DNA of 35,104 nucleotides from Chimaeribacter arupi (GCF_002858805.1 NZ_PJZI01000046.1:1-35104); one strand, 5' to 3'. Shown: positions 8,247 to 18,391, numbered from the stretch's first letter. Notes: a model not told the origin generated them from the letters alone. A program made the numbers and translations.

Positions 8247-8717
8247 TTACACGCTGGCCTTCAGGTAATCCATCACGATGTCGTGGTGGTTACTGGTTTT
8301 GAATTCATCAAACACCTTCTCGACTTTGCCGTCGCGGCCAATCAGGAAGCTGATGCGGTGGATGCCGTCATAGGTTTTCCCCATAAAGCTCTTTTCACCC
8401 CAGACGCCGAATTGCTGCGCCACCAGGTGATCTTCATCGGAAAGCAGGGTGAAGTTCAGCAGCTCTTTTTCGGCAAACCGCGAGAGTTTCTCTGGCTTGT
8501 CAGTGCTGACGCCCAGCACCTCCACACCCGCTTTTTTCAGATCATCCATATTGTCACGCAAACCGCAGGCCTGCACGGTGCAGCCGGGCGTCATGGCTTT
8601 AGGGTAGAAATAGACCAGGACGCGCTGTCCCTGGAAGTCGGCCAGATTGACCAATTCGCCGTCCTGATCGGGCAGACTAAATTGCGGCGCTGTATCACCG
8701 GCTTTCAGTGGGCTCAT
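8247..8717 (-). CDS. bcp: Thioredoxin-dependent peroxiredoxin Bcp
   Basis: Bcp is a thiol peroxidase reducing hydrogen peroxide and organic hydroperoxides with thioredoxin. It has 156 residues, the E. coli length. The peroxidatic cysteine is Cys46 and the resolving cysteine Cys51 in PGCTVQACGLRDN, the atypical 2-Cys arrangement of this subfamily. The ATG at 8715-8717 (MSPLKAGD) is preferred to the GTG one codon upstream because it matches E. coli and gcvR ends only two bases before it. gcvR and bcp therefore form an operon. Confidence 0.97.
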   Translation of the reverse strand: MSPLKAGDTAPQFSLPDQDGELVNLADFQGQRVLVYFYPKAMTPGCTVQACGLRDNMDDLKKAGVEVLGVSTDKPEKLSRFAEKELLNFTLLSDEDHLVAQQFGVWGEKSFMGKTYDGIHRISFLIGRDGKVEKVFDEFKTSNHHDIVMDYLKASV

Positions 8718-8719
8718 CA

Positions 8720-9307
8720 CTACTCTCCATCTTTCTCATCATGCTGTGGATAGTTCACCACGCTAATAGTGCCTTGCGCATTCAATTCTGTACATAGCCG
8801 GTAAAAGGCCGGTTCAATAATTGATGAGTCTGTGTCAGCAGGGCTGTGCGCGGTGATCTGGATCGACAGCTGGGGCGGGTTATCTCCAGTCGCGGGCTGC
8901 GTTTTGGAGGCCAGTTCGGCAATGTTCATCTGATGCGAGTCGAAAAGATCGGTAAAGCGTTCAATAATATGCGGTGAATCCTTCACCTCCACCTTCACCC
9001 ATACTGTGACCGGCATCGGCGGGCGCCCGTGCGAATGCGTCCGCTTCATTACAATCAACAGCTCCAGTTCGGCCCCTTTCAGCGGCAGGGTCGATTCAAT
9101 CAGGGCAATGGCATTCCAGCTCCCGGACAGCAGCATGATAAAGGTGAACTCCTCACCGAGCATGGCAAGACGGCTGTCTTCAATATTGCAGCCGCAGCTG
9201 CTGACGTGACGGGTAATGGTGTTCACAATGCCGGGGCGGTCAGCGCCCAGCGCGGTGATAACCAGATAGTGTTGTTGTGGCTGCGGCAAAATTGCTCTTC
9301 CTGTCAT
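8720..9307 (-). CDS. gcvR: Glycine cleavage system transcriptional repressor GcvR
   Basis: GcvR binds GcvA in the absence of glycine and converts it to a repressor of the gcvTHP operon. The protein holds two ACT domains: the first covers about residues 10-95 (YLVITALGADRPGIVNTITRHVSS) and the second about 105-185 (TVWVKVEVKDSPHIIERFTDLF). The C-terminus VVNYPQHDEKDGE matches E. coli. The start is uncertain: ATG at 9305-9307 gives 195 residues (E. coli 190), while an ATG 27 bases upstream is possible. It is divergent from dapA and two bases upstream of bcp. Confidence 0.94.
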   Translation of the reverse strand: MTGRAILPQPQQHYLVITALGADRPGIVNTITRHVSSCGCNIEDSRLAMLGEEFTFIMLLSGSWNAIALIESTLPLKGAELELLIVMKRTHSHGRPPMPVTVWVKVEVKDSPHIIERFTDLFDSHQMNIAELASKTQPATGDNPPQLSIQITAHSPADTDSSIIEPAFYRLCTELNAQGTISVVNYPQHDEKDGE

Positions 9308-9435
9308 GCTCCGTGGGGTTCCCATGGTAAACATAAAAAAAACCGCCTGCCAAGCGCTTGTAACCAGGTTGTTTGCTTGCTTTTAATGAAGAGTCAAACG
9401 TACCATGAGTGACCTGTTTGTGGAGGGGATGGCTA

Positions 9436-10317
9436 ATGTTTACCGGAAGTATTGTTGCACTGGTTACGCCGATGGACGACAAAGGTGCTGTCGATCGCGC
9501 GAGCCTGAAAAAACTGATTGATTATCATGTCGCCAGCGGAACCTCGGCGATTGTCTCCGTAGGCACCACCGGCGAATCTGCCACCCTGAGCCACGATGAA
9601 CACGGTGATGTGGTGATGCAGACCGTGGAACTGGCTGACGGGCGTATCCCGATCATTGCCGGCACCGGGGCAAATGCCACCGCAGAAGCCATCTCTCTGA
9701 CGCAACGCTTTGAAAAAAGTGGCGTTGTGGGCTGCCTGACCGTGACCCCTTACTATAACAAACCCACGCAGGAAGGGCTGTACCAGCACTTTAAAGCGAT
9801 TGCTGAAAGCACCGCGCTGCCGCAGATCCTGTACAATGTGCCCTCCCGTACCGGCTGTGATCTGCTGCCGGTGACCGTCGCGCGGCTGGCAAAAATCAAG
9901 AATATTGTGGCAATTAAAGAGGCCACAGGGAACTTAAACCGTGTTAGCCAGATCCAAGTGCTGGTTGATGATGAGGCGTTCTGTCTGTTGAGCGGCGATG
10001 ACGCCAGCGGGCTGGACTTTATGCAACTGGGCGGCAAGGGCGTGATTTCGGTGACGGCCAACGTGGCGGCCCGGGAAATGGCGCAACTCTGTGCACTGGC
10101 TCAGCAGGGAAATTTTGCTGAAGCCCGTCGCCTGAACCAGCGCCTGATGCCGTTGCATCAGGATTTATTTGTAGAAGCGAACCCAATTCCGGTGAAATGG
10201 GCCTGCAAGGCATTGGGATTGATGGCAACCGATACACTGCGTCTGCCAATGACGCCGTTGACCGATGCAGCCCGCCCGGTGGTGGAGCAGGCATTGAAAC
10301 ATGCCGGTTTGCTGTAA
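9436..10317 (+). CDS. dapA: 4-hydroxy-tetrahydrodipicolinate synthase
   Basis: DapA condenses pyruvate with aspartate semialdehyde, committing carbon to lysine and meso-diaminopimelate. The product is 293 residues against 292 in E. coli. The Schiff-base lysine is Lys161 in AIKEATGN, the catalytic tyrosine lies in the [13 protein letters not shown] segment, and GTTGESATL forms part of the pyruvate site. The extra residue lies just after the active-site lysine, in [16 protein letters not shown]. The ATG at 9436 has GGAGGGG 7 bases upstream. It is followed 16 bases later by bamC, as in E. coli. Confidence 0.98.
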   Translation: MFTGSIVALVTPMDDKGAVDRASLKKLIDYHVASGTSAIVSVGTTGESATLSHDEHGDVVMQTVELADGRIPIIAGTGANATAEAISLTQRFEKSGVVGCLTVTPYYNKPTQEGLYQHFKAIAESTALPQILYNVPSRTGCDLLPVTVARLAKIKNIVAIKEATGNLNRVSQIQVLVDDEAFCLLSGDDASGLDFMQLGGKGVISVTANVAAREMAQLCALAQQGNFAEARRLNQRLMPLHQDLFVEANPIPVKWACKALGLMATDTLRLPMTPLTDAARPVVEQALKHAGLL

Positions 10318-10333
10318 CTCTTAGGGAGATTTG

Positions 10334-11386
10334 ATGGTTTATTCATTGCATACGTCGCGTGTAGCGAAAGTCGCGGGGGTATCCCTCGTTCTGCTGCTCG
10401 CGGCCTGTTCCAGCGATCAGCGTTATAAGCGCCAGGTGAGTGGTGACGAAGCCTACCTCGATGCGCCTGCGCTGAAAGAACTGAAGGCGCCCGCCGGGAT
10501 GATTCTGCCGTTGCAGGACGGGACATACGATGTACCGGCTGTGACGCTGAAAGGCGGCGTGGGTAAGCAACTGGATATCCGGCCGCCGGTGCAGCCGCTG
10601 CCGTTGCTGAGCGGTTCCCGCTCCCAGCTGGCCGGTGACAGCGTCATGATCCTGCTGGAAAACAGCCCGCAAAACCGCGATCTGTGGGCCAATGTGGTGA
10701 AAGTGGTCGAACAGAACGGTTACCCGGTGGCTAACCGCAATGATGCCGGCCAGACACTCAGCACCGACTGGGTGAAATGGAACCGCGCCGATGAGGACTT
10801 CCAGTACGAAGGCCGTTATCAAATCACCGTGGCACCGAAGGACTATCAGCTGGCCCTGAGCGTGAAAACCCTGGCACTGCAACAGCAGGGCAACGCGATC
10901 ACTGCGCCGTCTGAGATCCAGCGTTATAACGGCCAGATGCTGAACAGCCTGGTGGCCGGCCTCGACAAAATCTCGACTGACCTGGAAAACAGCCGGGCAG
11001 GGCGTGATACCAGCAGCTTCAATGTCACCAGCGGCAGCGATGATACCGGCCTGCCGGTGCTGGTGGTGCGTGCGCCTTATGCCCAGGTATGGAACCGCCT
11101 GCCGAACACGCTGGAGCGCGTCGGCATGACCGTGACCGACAGCAGCCGCCCGCAGGGCACGCTCTCCGTTACCTACAAATCCCTGAGCGACAGTGACTGG
11201 GAAGCGCTGGGTGTGAGCGCACCGGAAAACGTGAAAAACGGTGACTACAAATTGCAGGTTGGCGATCTCGACAACCGCAGCAGCTTGCAGTTCATTGATT
11301 CCAAAGGACACCCGCTGACGCAATCGGAAAACGATGCGCTGGTGGCGGTGTTCCAGGCCGCCTTCGACAAGGGACCGGCAAACTAA
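10334..11386 (+). CDS. bamC: Outer membrane protein assembly factor BamC (lipoprotein)
   Basis: BamC is a lipoprotein subunit of the BAM complex, bound through BamD. The 350-residue protein begins with a lipoprotein signal peptide ending in the lipobox LLAAC, so the mature N-terminal Cys is near residue 25. An unstructured conserved N-terminal stretch follows ([20 protein letters not shown]), which in E. coli lies on BamD, then two helix-grip domains; the end [19 protein letters not shown] is highly conserved. The ATG at 10334 has AGGGAG upstream. It forms an operon with dapA and ends at a UUCG-loop terminator. Confidence 0.97.
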   Translation: MVYSLHTSRVAKVAGVSLVLLLAACSSDQRYKRQVSGDEAYLDAPALKELKAPAGMILPLQDGTYDVPAVTLKGGVGKQLDIRPPVQPLPLLSGSRSQLAGDSVMILLENSPQNRDLWANVVKVVEQNGYPVANRNDAGQTLSTDWVKWNRADEDFQYEGRYQITVAPKDYQLALSVKTLALQQQGNAITAPSEIQRYNGQMLNSLVAGLDKISTDLENSRAGRDTSSFNVTSGSDDTGLPVLVVRAPYAQVWNRLPNTLERVGMTVTDSSRPQGTLSVTYKSLSDSDWEALGVSAPENVKNGDYKLQVGDLDNRSSLQFIDSKGHPLTQSENDALVAVFQAAFDKGPAN

Positions 11387-11390
11387 TCTG

Positions 11391-11411
11391 AGGGGCTTCG
11401 GCCCCTTTTTT
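11391..11411 (+). terminator. Intrinsic terminator of dapA-bamC
   Basis: The stem AGGGGC / GCCCCT closes a TTCG tetraloop and runs into six Ts, starting 5 bases after the bamC stop. Confidence 0.92.
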
Positions 11412-11462
11412 ATTGGGCTTCCGGCAGCATGACCGGCACAGATTTTTGTTGCCGCCACCACG

Positions 11463-11478
11463 ACGCAAACGTTACCCT
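11463..11478 (+). promoter_or_regulatory. PurR box upstream of purC
   Basis: ACGCAAACGTTACCCT matches the PurR consensus at 13 of 16 positions, with a perfect left half, 37 bases before the purC start. purC is a known PurR target in E. coli, which supports the site. Confidence 0.75.
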
Positions 11479-11514
11479 TTATCCCGACGAGTCATATCAC
11501 TGGAGTAAGTTAAG

Positions 11515-12228
11515 ATGCAAAAGTTAGCTGAGCTGTATCGCGGAAAGGCGAAAACCGTCTACACCACCGAAAATCCTGACCTGCTGGTGCTGGAGTTCCG
11601 TAACGATACATCAGCGCTCGATGGCGAACGTATTGAGCAGTTTGACCGCAAAGGCATGGTGAACAACAAGTTCAACCACTTCATCATGAGCAAACTGGAA
11701 GAGGCGGGGATCCCGACCCAGATGGAGCGCCTGCTCTCTGATAATGAAGTGCTGGTGAAGAAGCTGGACATGGTGCCGGTAGAGTGTGTCATCCGTAACC
11801 GCGCGGCCGGTTCTCTGGTGAAACGTCTCGGGATTGAAGAGGGGCTGGAACTGAACCCGCCGCTGTTCGATCTGTTCCTGAAAAATGATGCCATGCATGA
11901 CCCGATGGTCAACGAATCCTACTGCAAAACCTTCGGCTGGGTGAATGAAGAGAACCTGGCGCGCATGAAGGCGCTGAGCTATCAGGTGAATGACGTGCTG
12001 AGCAAACTGTTTGATGATGCCGGCCTGATCCTGGTGGACTTCAAACTGGAATTTGGCCTGTTCAACGGCGAAGTGGTACTGGGCGACGAGTTTTCCCCGG
12101 ACGGCAGCCGCCTGTGGGACAAAGCCACCCTCAACAAAATGGACAAAGACCGTTTCCGCCAGAGCCTGGGCGGCGTGATTGAAGCCTATGAGGATGTCGC
12201 CAGACGTATCGGCGTTCAGCTGGACTAA
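11515..12228 (+). CDS. purC: Phosphoribosylaminoimidazole-succinocarboxamide synthase
   Basis: PurC ligates aspartate to CAIR with ATP, giving SAICAR in purine synthesis. The 237-residue product is full length and E. coli-like: it starts [20 protein letters not shown], has the conserved [17 protein letters not shown] segment of the substrate site and the metal/ATP-site segment [12 protein letters not shown], and continues [16 protein letters not shown]. It is monocistronic here, with a PurR box upstream and a terminator downstream. A GGAG ribosome-binding sequence precedes the ATG. Confidence 0.98.
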   Translation: MQKLAELYRGKAKTVYTTENPDLLVLEFRNDTSALDGERIEQFDRKGMVNNKFNHFIMSKLEEAGIPTQMERLLSDNEVLVKKLDMVPVECVIRNRAAGSLVKRLGIEEGLELNPPLFDLFLKNDAMHDPMVNESYCKTFGWVNEENLARMKALSYQVNDVLSKLFDDAGLILVDFKLEFGLFNGEVVLGDEFSPDGSRLWDKATLNKMDKDRFRQSLGGVIEAYEDVARRIGVQLD

Positions 12229-12263
12229 CCACGCAATCGATTACCCTGCTCCTGATTTCCCCG

Positions 12264-12294
12264 CGGGCGGCCTTGATGGCCGCCCGTTTGTTTT
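12264..12294 (+). terminator. Intrinsic terminator of purC
   Basis: A perfect 9-base stem CGGGCGGCC / GGCCGCCCG with a TTGAT loop is followed by the T-rich tail TTTGTTTT. Confidence 0.85.
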
Positions 12295-12438
12295 CGGCGG
12301 TTCCCCGGCAGGCGAGGCACACCTCACCCGGCGGGATTTAAGCTAAGCTAAAGTGTGATGACTCCGAGGGTTATCAACGATTATTAATAACGATCATCAT
12401 TAACAGAAATGGGTGTTAAAACGCCGGGGAGCAGGGTT

Positions 12439-13293
12439 ATGCGTTGGCAAGGGAGACGTGAAAGTGACAATGTGGAAGATCGCCGCGGCGCCAGTTCAGG
12501 TGGCGGCGGCGGGTTCCGCGTACCAATGGGCGGCAAAGGCGGCATTATTATTGTGGTGGTGGTGCTGATCGCCGGCTATTACGGCATTGACCTGACTCCG
12601 CTGCTGGGCGGCGGCGGGCAACAACAAATAAGCCAGACGCAGACCATCAGCCCGCAGGATGATGAGATGGCAAAATTCACATCGGTGATCCTCGCGTCGA
12701 CGGAAGATACCTGGAACACGATTTTCCAGCAGGAGGGAAAACAGTATCGTGAGCCGAAACTGGTGATGTATCGCGGCATGACCCGCACCGGCTGCGGCAC
12801 CGGCCAGTCAGTGATGGGGCCGTTCTACTGCCCGGCAGACAGCACCGTGTATGTGGATCTCTCGTTCTATCAGGAACTGAAAGATAAGCTGGGTGCCGAC
12901 GGGGATTTCGCCCAAGGGTATGTGGTGGCGCATGAAGTCGGCCACCATGTGCAGAACCTGCTGGGCATTGAGCGCAAAGTGCGTGAAATGCAGCAGGGCG
13001 CGTCTGAAACGCAGGTCAACCATCTCTCTGTGAGGCTGGAGTTGCAGGCGGACTGCTTCGCCGGTGTCTGGGGCCATGCCATGCAGGAGCAGCAGGTACT
13101 GGAAGCGGGCGATTTGCAGGAGGCGCTGAACGCCGCGCAGGCAATCGGTGATGACCGCTTGCAGCAACAGAGCCAGGGCCGGGTGGTGCCGGACAGCTTT
13201 ACCCACGGCACCTCAGAGCAGCGCTACACCTGGTTCAAACGCGGTTTTGACAGCGGAAACTATAAGGAGTGTGATACCTTTGCCGCCCGATAA
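12439..13293 (+). CDS. ypfJ: Predicted membrane-anchored zinc metalloprotease YpfJ (KPN_02809/neutral zinc metallopeptidase family)
   Basis: The product is 284 residues and close to E. coli YpfJ (about 287). A cytoplasmic N-terminus [17 protein letters not shown] is followed by a glycine-rich stretch and a single transmembrane segment ([14 protein letters not shown], about residues 35-50). The catalytic domain carries the zinc motif HEVGHH at residues 165-170 and a later [14 protein letters not shown] segment that supplies the third ligand region. This architecture puts the active site in the periplasm. The substrate is unknown. The ATG at 12439 is chosen because it matches E. coli. tmcA follows 22 bases downstream, so the two are probably cotranscribed. 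Confidence 0.92.
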   Translation: MRWQGRRESDNVEDRRGASSGGGGGFRVPMGGKGGIIIVVVVLIAGYYGIDLTPLLGGGGQQQISQTQTISPQDDEMAKFTSVILASTEDTWNTIFQQEGKQYREPKLVMYRGMTRTGCGTGQSVMGPFYCPADSTVYVDLSFYQELKDKLGADGDFAQGYVVAHEVGHHVQNLLGIERKVREMQQGASETQVNHLSVRLELQADCFAGVWGHAMQEQQVLEAGDLQEALNAAQAIGDDRLQQQSQGRVVPDSFTHGTSEQRYTWFKRGFDSGNYKECDTFAAR

Positions 13294-13315
13294 TTTATGA
13301 CGCGGCAGGCAGGGT

Positions 13316-15346
13316 ATGATCACCGACATCCTCAACGCACAGCACGCCATGCAGCAGGCCGGTATTCGCCGCCTGCTGGTGCTGAGCGGCGAACGCACAT
13401 GGTGCCTGGCGCAGGCTGGGGCTATCGCCTCAGCGCTGGCCGCCGATGTGTTGTGGATGACACCCGATCCCGCGCTGCCGCAGGCTCTTCCCCCGTCGCG
13501 GGCCAGGGGGCTGCTCGGCCGTGAACGCCAACATGCGGTGTTTGATGCAACCCAGGGCCTGGACGCCGAGGCGCTGGCAGCACTTGCCGGATGCCTGGCC
13601 GCCGGCAGCTGGTTGCTGTTGCTGGTGCCGCCGTGGGATCGCTGGCCGCACCAGCCGGACAGTGACAGTGTGCGCTGGAGCGAACAGCCGCAGCCTATCC
13701 CCACACCGCATTTTGTGGCTCACCTTACCCGCCTGCTGGAAAACGATGCAGAAACCCTGCTCTGGCGGCAGGGCGAGCCGTTTGTTCTGCCGGCATGGGC
13801 AGCCCGCCCGGCATGGCAGCGGCCGGACGGCGGCCCGACCGCCGGGCAGCAGCAACTCCTGGCCCGCCTGCAACAGGCTGACGCCGGCGTTTGGGTGGTG
13901 ACGGCGGCGCGAGGCCGCGGCAAATCGGCGCTGGCAGGGATGCTGGCTGCTTCCCAGCCGGGCCATTGCCTGCTAACCGCGCCCAGCCGTGAGGCCGCAG
14001 AAACGTTAAGCCAATGGGCAGGCGACGACCTGCCGTTTATGGCCCCCGATGCGTTGCTGGCGGCCTGCCGGCGTCAGCCCCCGGCACACCGCGGCTGGTT
14101 GCTGATTGATGAGGCAGCGGCCATTCCGGCACCGTTGCTGCACGCGCTGATCGCCTTTTTCCCCCAGGTTTTGCTGACGACCACCGTTCAGGGCTATGAA
14201 GGCACCGGGCGCGGCTTCCTGCTGAAATTTTGTGCTGACCTGCCGTGCTGGCACGATCTCAGGCTCACCCAGCCGGTTCGCTGGGCGGAAGGGGATCCGC
14301 TGGAGGCCCTGCTGGATGCGGCCCTGCTGATGGCGGATTCTCCGGTGCCCGACAGCACACCGGCAGCGCCCTGTACGCTGATGCCAGTGCCGCAGGCGTC
14401 CTGGCCTGAAAACCCCACGTTACTGGCCGACTTCTACGGGTTACTCAGCGCCGCCCATTACCGTACCTCTCCGCTCGATTTACGCCGGTTACTGGATGCA
14501 CCAGGCCAGCATGTGATGGCCGCCTGGGATCAGCAGCAGGTGCATGGTGCGCTGTGGCTGGTGGAAGAGGGCGGATTACCCGAGGCGCTGGCGCACGAGG
14601 TATGGGCCGGTCGCCGCCGCCCGCGCGGCAGCCTGATCGCCCAGTCGCTGGCCGCACACGGCGGCCAGTGGCAGGCACCGGTGCTGCGCTCACGCCGCAT
14701 CAGCCGCATTGCCGTAACGGCGGGCCAGCGTCGTCATGGGCTGGGCACCCGGCTGGTACAGGAACAGATCGCACGTGCGCATGCTGATGGGGCCGATTTC
14801 CTGTCAGTCAGCTTTGGTTTTACCGAGCCTTTATGGGCCTTCTGGCAGCAGTGCGGTTTTCGTCTGGCGCGTATCGGCAGCCAGCGTGAGGCAAGCAGCG
14901 GCTGTTATGCCGCGATGGCCTTATTGCCGCTCTCAGACGCCGGACATGCCCTGGCACAACAGGCCGCGTTGCGGTTCAACCGGGACTGGCCGTGGCTGGC
15001 GGCACGGGTTGACCTGCCGCTGCCGCAGGCAAACCACGTTTCACAAACACTGGATGATGAAGACTGGCGTGAACTGGCGGGCTTTGCGTTTGCCCACCGC
15101 CCGCTGGAGGCGAGCCTGGGTGCGCTGCAACGCCTGTTGCTGCACTCAGCCCTGCCGTTGCCGGCGCTGCGGGCGCATTTGCAGCAGGGTCAGGAGGTGG
15201 CGTCTCTCTGCGCGCAATTTTCGCTGCCGGGGCGCAAAGCCCTGTTAGTGCGTTGGCGTCAGGAGACGGCCAACGCCCTGGCGGCGTGTGATCCCGCTGC
15301 CTGCCGGCACGCACAGGCGTGGGCGGCGGCATGGCCGGGCGTATAA
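13316..15346 (+). CDS. tmcA: tRNA(Met) cytidine acetyltransferase TmcA
   Basis: TmcA makes N4-acetylcytidine at wobble position 34 of elongator tRNA-Met using acetyl-CoA and ATP, preventing misreading of AUA codons. The product is 676 residues (E. coli 671). The domains appear in order: an N-terminal domain, a helicase-like ATPase with Walker A ARGRGKSA (Lys203) and Walker B LLIDEAAAIPAP (Asp265, Glu266), the segment TTTVQGYEGTGRGFLLKFC, a GNAT acetyltransferase domain from about residue 390 (SRRISRIAVTAGQRRHGLG is its acetyl-CoA loop), and a tRNA-binding tail. The ATG at 13316 has a GCAGGG sequence close upstream. Confidence 0.96.
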   Translation: MITDILNAQHAMQQAGIRRLLVLSGERTWCLAQAGAIASALAADVLWMTPDPALPQALPPSRARGLLGRERQHAVFDATQGLDAEALAALAGCLAAGSWLLLLVPPWDRWPHQPDSDSVRWSEQPQPIPTPHFVAHLTRLLENDAETLLWRQGEPFVLPAWAARPAWQRPDGGPTAGQQQLLARLQQADAGVWVVTAARGRGKSALAGMLAASQPGHCLLTAPSREAAETLSQWAGDDLPFMAPDALLAACRRQPPAHRGWLLIDEAAAIPAPLLHALIAFFPQVLLTTTVQGYEGTGRGFLLKFCADLPCWHDLRLTQPVRWAEGDPLEALLDAALLMADSPVPDSTPAAPCTLMPVPQASWPENPTLLADFYGLLSAAHYRTSPLDLRRLLDAPGQHVMAAWDQQQVHGALWLVEEGGLPEALAHEVWAGRRRPRGSLIAQSLAAHGGQWQAPVLRSRRISRIAVTAGQRRHGLGTRLVQEQIARAHADGADFLSVSFGFTEPLWAFWQQCGFRLARIGSQREASSGCYAAMALLPLSDAGHALAQQAALRFNRDWPWLAARVDLPLPQANHVSQTLDDEDWRELAGFAFAHRPLEASLGALQRLLLHSALPLPALRAHLQQGQEVASLCAQFSLPGRKALLVRWRQETANALAACDPAACRHAQAWAAAWPGV

Positions 15347-15366
15347 CGCATTTACGCCCGCTTTTT
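15336..15366 (+). terminator. Probable terminator overlapping the end of tmcA
   Basis: A 7-base stem CGGGCGT / ACGCCCG is followed by CTTTTT; its 11-base loop contains the tmcA stop codon. The loop is large, so efficiency is uncertain. Confidence 0.6.
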
Positions 15367-15700
15367 ACGATTGTCATTTTATTTTCTTTTAAAGATTAAT
15401 ACAGGCCGATTAAATTAATTGTGGCTTAATTAATTTGATTCTTGATATTAACTGATTAAATAAGATAAAAATAAATGGATGAATATCTTTATTATCTTAG
15501 AATTGTTCTTAAAAAATCTCAATGAATTAAGAGTTAGCGGTAAAGTTCCCTGCAAGGTTGAATAAAGTTCGACCTTAAAATATGATCGTCCCTGCGGATT
15601 ACTGTGCAAGTAAGACTATTTTTTATTAATGGACGTGCCTCTTTATCAGAATAAATTCTGATAAGTAGCGGTGTAACTTTATGCATTGAGGGATTATCAA
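15347..15700 (+). promoter_or_regulatory. AT-rich leader region of the autotransporter with two stem-loops
   Basis: This 354-base stretch has no gene and is markedly richer in A+T than its flanks. Two inverted repeats stand out. The first, at 15554-15576, has 9-base arms AAGGTTGAA / TTCGACCTT (one G-T pair) and a 5-base loop. The second, at 15643-15664, is a perfect 10-base inverted repeat TTATCAGAAT / ATTCTGATAA with a 2-base centre, 36 bases before the start codon. TTGATA at 15442-15447 is a possible -35 element with a weak ATAAAA 17 bases on. The AT-richness would suit H-NS silencing, which is an inference. Confidence 0.6.
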
Positions 15701-18391
15701 ATGCCTGTCAGCCATAAGAAGTTCTCCTTATCAAAAATCACGCTCGCCTGTGCGCTTGCGTTGACCTCCTCTGCCGCACTATCACAAGATATCTCCGGTT
15801 CTTCCTTTGATACCTTTACGCATGGTGTTGATATTAATGGCCATGTGCATTATCAGGGGTATGTGGACTGGGATAATACTGCCGCCGGTTATGACGGCAG
15901 CGACATTTACCCGGTTATCAATAACGCCGTCGTAAATGGTGTGATCTCAACCTATTATTTAGATGACGGTGCGGGCGACAATAATACCCTGACCCTCTCG
16001 AATACCACGGTGAATGGGATGATCACCTCCGGTTGTATGACGGGGGATTGCAGTAATACTGAGCCGCGGGGGAATTATCTTGACCCCCTGAATCTGGTTA
16101 TTGATAACACCACGATTAATGATACCTATGAGCACTATATTTATGATGTGACGGATGCGGATCAGGTACGTGATTTCCATCAGGTAGACACCTATGCGCT
16201 GGGTACCGCCATTACCCTGGATCAGGAAAGCAATATTACGATTCAGAATAACTCCCATGTGGCGGGTATTTCGCTGTCTCAGGGGTATGACTGGGCGGAT
16301 GTGAACGGCAACAGCGCCGAAACCTTCGATAATAATGTCCAGATTAATGACTCGGTTCTGACCTCCGGCGCTTACAGCGAACTGGATAAGCAAGGTTTCT
16401 ACGGCCAGTCTGATAAACCAAGCGATTACAACACCGCAACCAGCACTGCCGCCGATGACATCGCCCTGTCTGTGGTCGCCAGTGCCGATGCAGACAATGC
16501 CATGAAAACCAACGTGGTATTAAACAACTCCACCATGACCGGCGATGTCGCGTTTGTCAGCTATTTCGACAACGGCTATTACGTTGATGGGCATGACAGC
16601 AACGGTGACGGCGTTCTGGACACCGATGGCTGGGACAATACCGATGAACTGCACCTGACGCTGGATAACGGCAGCAAATGGGTCGGGGCGGCAACCTCCA
16701 GTGTCCAGGCGGACACCTCCCTGTATGACCACACCACCAACAGCCGCTGGCCGGCGTCAGTTTACAATTCTGATTATGGTCACCTGACCGGTGATGCCGT
16801 TTATCAAAGCGGCCTGTTCGATATCGCCATAAACAATGGTTCCGAGTGGGACGCGACCAAAGCCTCTAACCTGGACAACCTCACTGTTAATAACGCGTCA
16901 CAGGTCACGGTGCAGGAAGCCTCTATTCTTGCCGACACCATTACCCTGACCAACGGTTCCCTGCTGAACATTGCGGCTCACGGTGACGTCGCCACCGACG
17001 ATCTGCACCTCGACTCAGGCAGCCGCGCATCGCTGGTGGAAGAGAGTGCCCACCTGTATGCCAACACCCTGACGGTAAGCAACGGGGCGGAGCTGGATCT
17101 GGGCCGTGGTCAGGTTGACACCCAAAATCTGGTGCTGACTGACAACGGCGTATTTGATATCGGCAGCCGTGAATTTGTGCTGAATGCTGATTTGAATAAT
17201 GCCCGTGACAAAACTGCCGCCGATTATGTTTATGACTCCGGCGTGATTGGCCTCAATTCAGACGGCCACTTGAGCGTGAATGGCACGGCAAACGGCAATT
17301 ATCAGGTGCGTATTGATAATGCGACCGGTGCCGGCAGCGTGGCAGATTACAAAGACAAAGAGCTGATCCGCATCTATGGCGGCAACGCGACCTTTACCGA
17401 CGCCAACGAAGCGGATCTGGGCGCCTATCGTTATCAGGCAGAGCAACGCGGTGATGTGGTGGTGCTGGACCAGAAAGGGCTGACCTCGTCCGCCAATGCG
17501 GCCCTGAGCCTGCCGTCTTCCAACGCCAGCACCTGGCACATGGAACAAGATACTCTGGATAACCGCATGGACAACGTCCGCCATACGACTAATCAGGATA
17601 AAGGCGGTGTGTGGGTTAACTACTTTGGCGGCAACCTGAATACCGGCAATGATGTGGTTGACTACGATCAGGACGTCAACGGCGTTATGGTGGGCCTGGA
17701 TAAAGTGGTTGAAGGCGGTGGCGAACGCGAATGGCTGGTCGGTATGTCTGCCAGCTTCGCGAAATCCAGCCTCAGCATGTCTGATGCTGACGCGGATTCT
17801 GACAGCCAGTCAGCCCGGGTTTACAGCAGCCTGATGTTTAACAACGGCGTGTTCGTCGACAGCTCCCTGAGCTACAGCCACTTCAGCAATGACCTCGACA
17901 GCACCATGAGCAACGGCCAGCACGCGTCCGGTGACAACACCACGGATGCCTGGGGCTTTGGCCTGAAACTGGGTTATGACTGGGCCTTCCAGCCGAAAGC
18001 CTACCTGACGCCATACGCCAGCATCACCGGCGTGTTTGTGGGGGACGATGACTACACCCTGAATAACGGCATGAACGTCAGCGATCAGGCATACGACAGT
18101 ATCCGTTATGAACTGGGCGCGGACATCGGTTACACCTTTGAATATGCAGGCGGCCAGGCGTTCACCCCGTATGCCTCACTGGCCTATGTGTATGAAAGCT
18201 CAAGCAACGATGCGCAAATCAATGGTGACCGCATTGATAACGGTGTGGATGGCTCAGCCGTTCGCGTAGGGCTCGGTGGTCAGTTTGAAATGAGCAAAAA
18301 CTTCAGCATCTATGCTGACGCCAACTACCTGGGCGGCAGCGATGTTGACCAGCCGTGGGCTGTCAACCTCGGCGTGAAATACCGTTGGTAA
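15701..18391 (+). CDS. Type Va autotransporter, outer-membrane beta-barrel protein
   Basis: This 896-residue protein has the full autotransporter layout: a signal peptide (about 1-28, LACALALTSSAALSQ), a passenger of about 600 residues rich in Asn, Asp, Ser and Thr with beta-helix-like repeats, a linker, and a C-terminal barrel from about residue 635 (GGVWVNYFGGNLN) ending GVKYRW, the aromatic terminus read by the BAM machinery. The passenger has a calcium-loop-like motif DSNGDGVLDTDG at residues 299-310 and two close cysteines, 112 and 117, unusual in autotransporter passengers. ATG 15701 is chosen because TTGAGGGA lies 7 bases upstream. It is likely a surface adhesin or similar; the passenger function is not recognised. 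E. coli has no such gene between tmcA and ypfN. Confidence 0.9.
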   Translation: MPVSHKKFSLSKITLACALALTSSAALSQDISGSSFDTFTHGVDINGHVHYQGYVDWDNTAAGYDGSDIYPVINNAVVNGVISTYYLDDGAGDNNTLTLSNTTVNGMITSGCMTGDCSNTEPRGNYLDPLNLVIDNTTINDTYEHYIYDVTDADQVRDFHQVDTYALGTAITLDQESNITIQNNSHVAGISLSQGYDWADVNGNSAETFDNNVQINDSVLTSGAYSELDKQGFYGQSDKPSDYNTATSTAADDIALSVVASADADNAMKTNVVLNNSTMTGDVAFVSYFDNGYYVDGHDSNGDGVLDTDGWDNTDELHLTLDNGSKWVGAATSSVQADTSLYDHTTNSRWPASVYNSDYGHLTGDAVYQSGLFDIAINNGSEWDATKASNLDNLTVNNASQVTVQEASILADTITLTNGSLLNIAAHGDVATDDLHLDSGSRASLVEESAHLYANTLTVSNGAELDLGRGQVDTQNLVLTDNGVFDIGSREFVLNADLNNARDKTAADYVYDSGVIGLNSDGHLSVNGTANGNYQVRIDNATGAGSVADYKDKELIRIYGGNATFTDANEADLGAYRYQAEQRGDVVVLDQKGLTSSANAALSLPSSNASTWHMEQDTLDNRMDNVRHTTNQDKGGVWVNYFGGNLNTGNDVVDYDQDVNGVMVGLDKVVEGGGEREWLVGMSASFAKSSLSMSDADADSDSQSARVYSSLMFNNGVFVDSSLSYSHFSNDLDSTMSNGQHASGDNTTDAWGFGLKLGYDWAFQPKAYLTPYASITGVFVGDDDYTLNNGMNVSDQAYDSIRYELGADIGYTFEYAGGQAFTPYASLAYVYESSSNDAQINGDRIDNGVDGSAVRVGLGGQFEMSKNFSIYADANYLGGSDVDQPWAVNLGVKYRW

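Noticed and set aside
10343-11461. A 372-codon minus-strand frame opposite bamC
   Set aside because: It is a shadow of bamC; it begins in the purC upstream region and has no ribosome-binding site or recognisable protein features.
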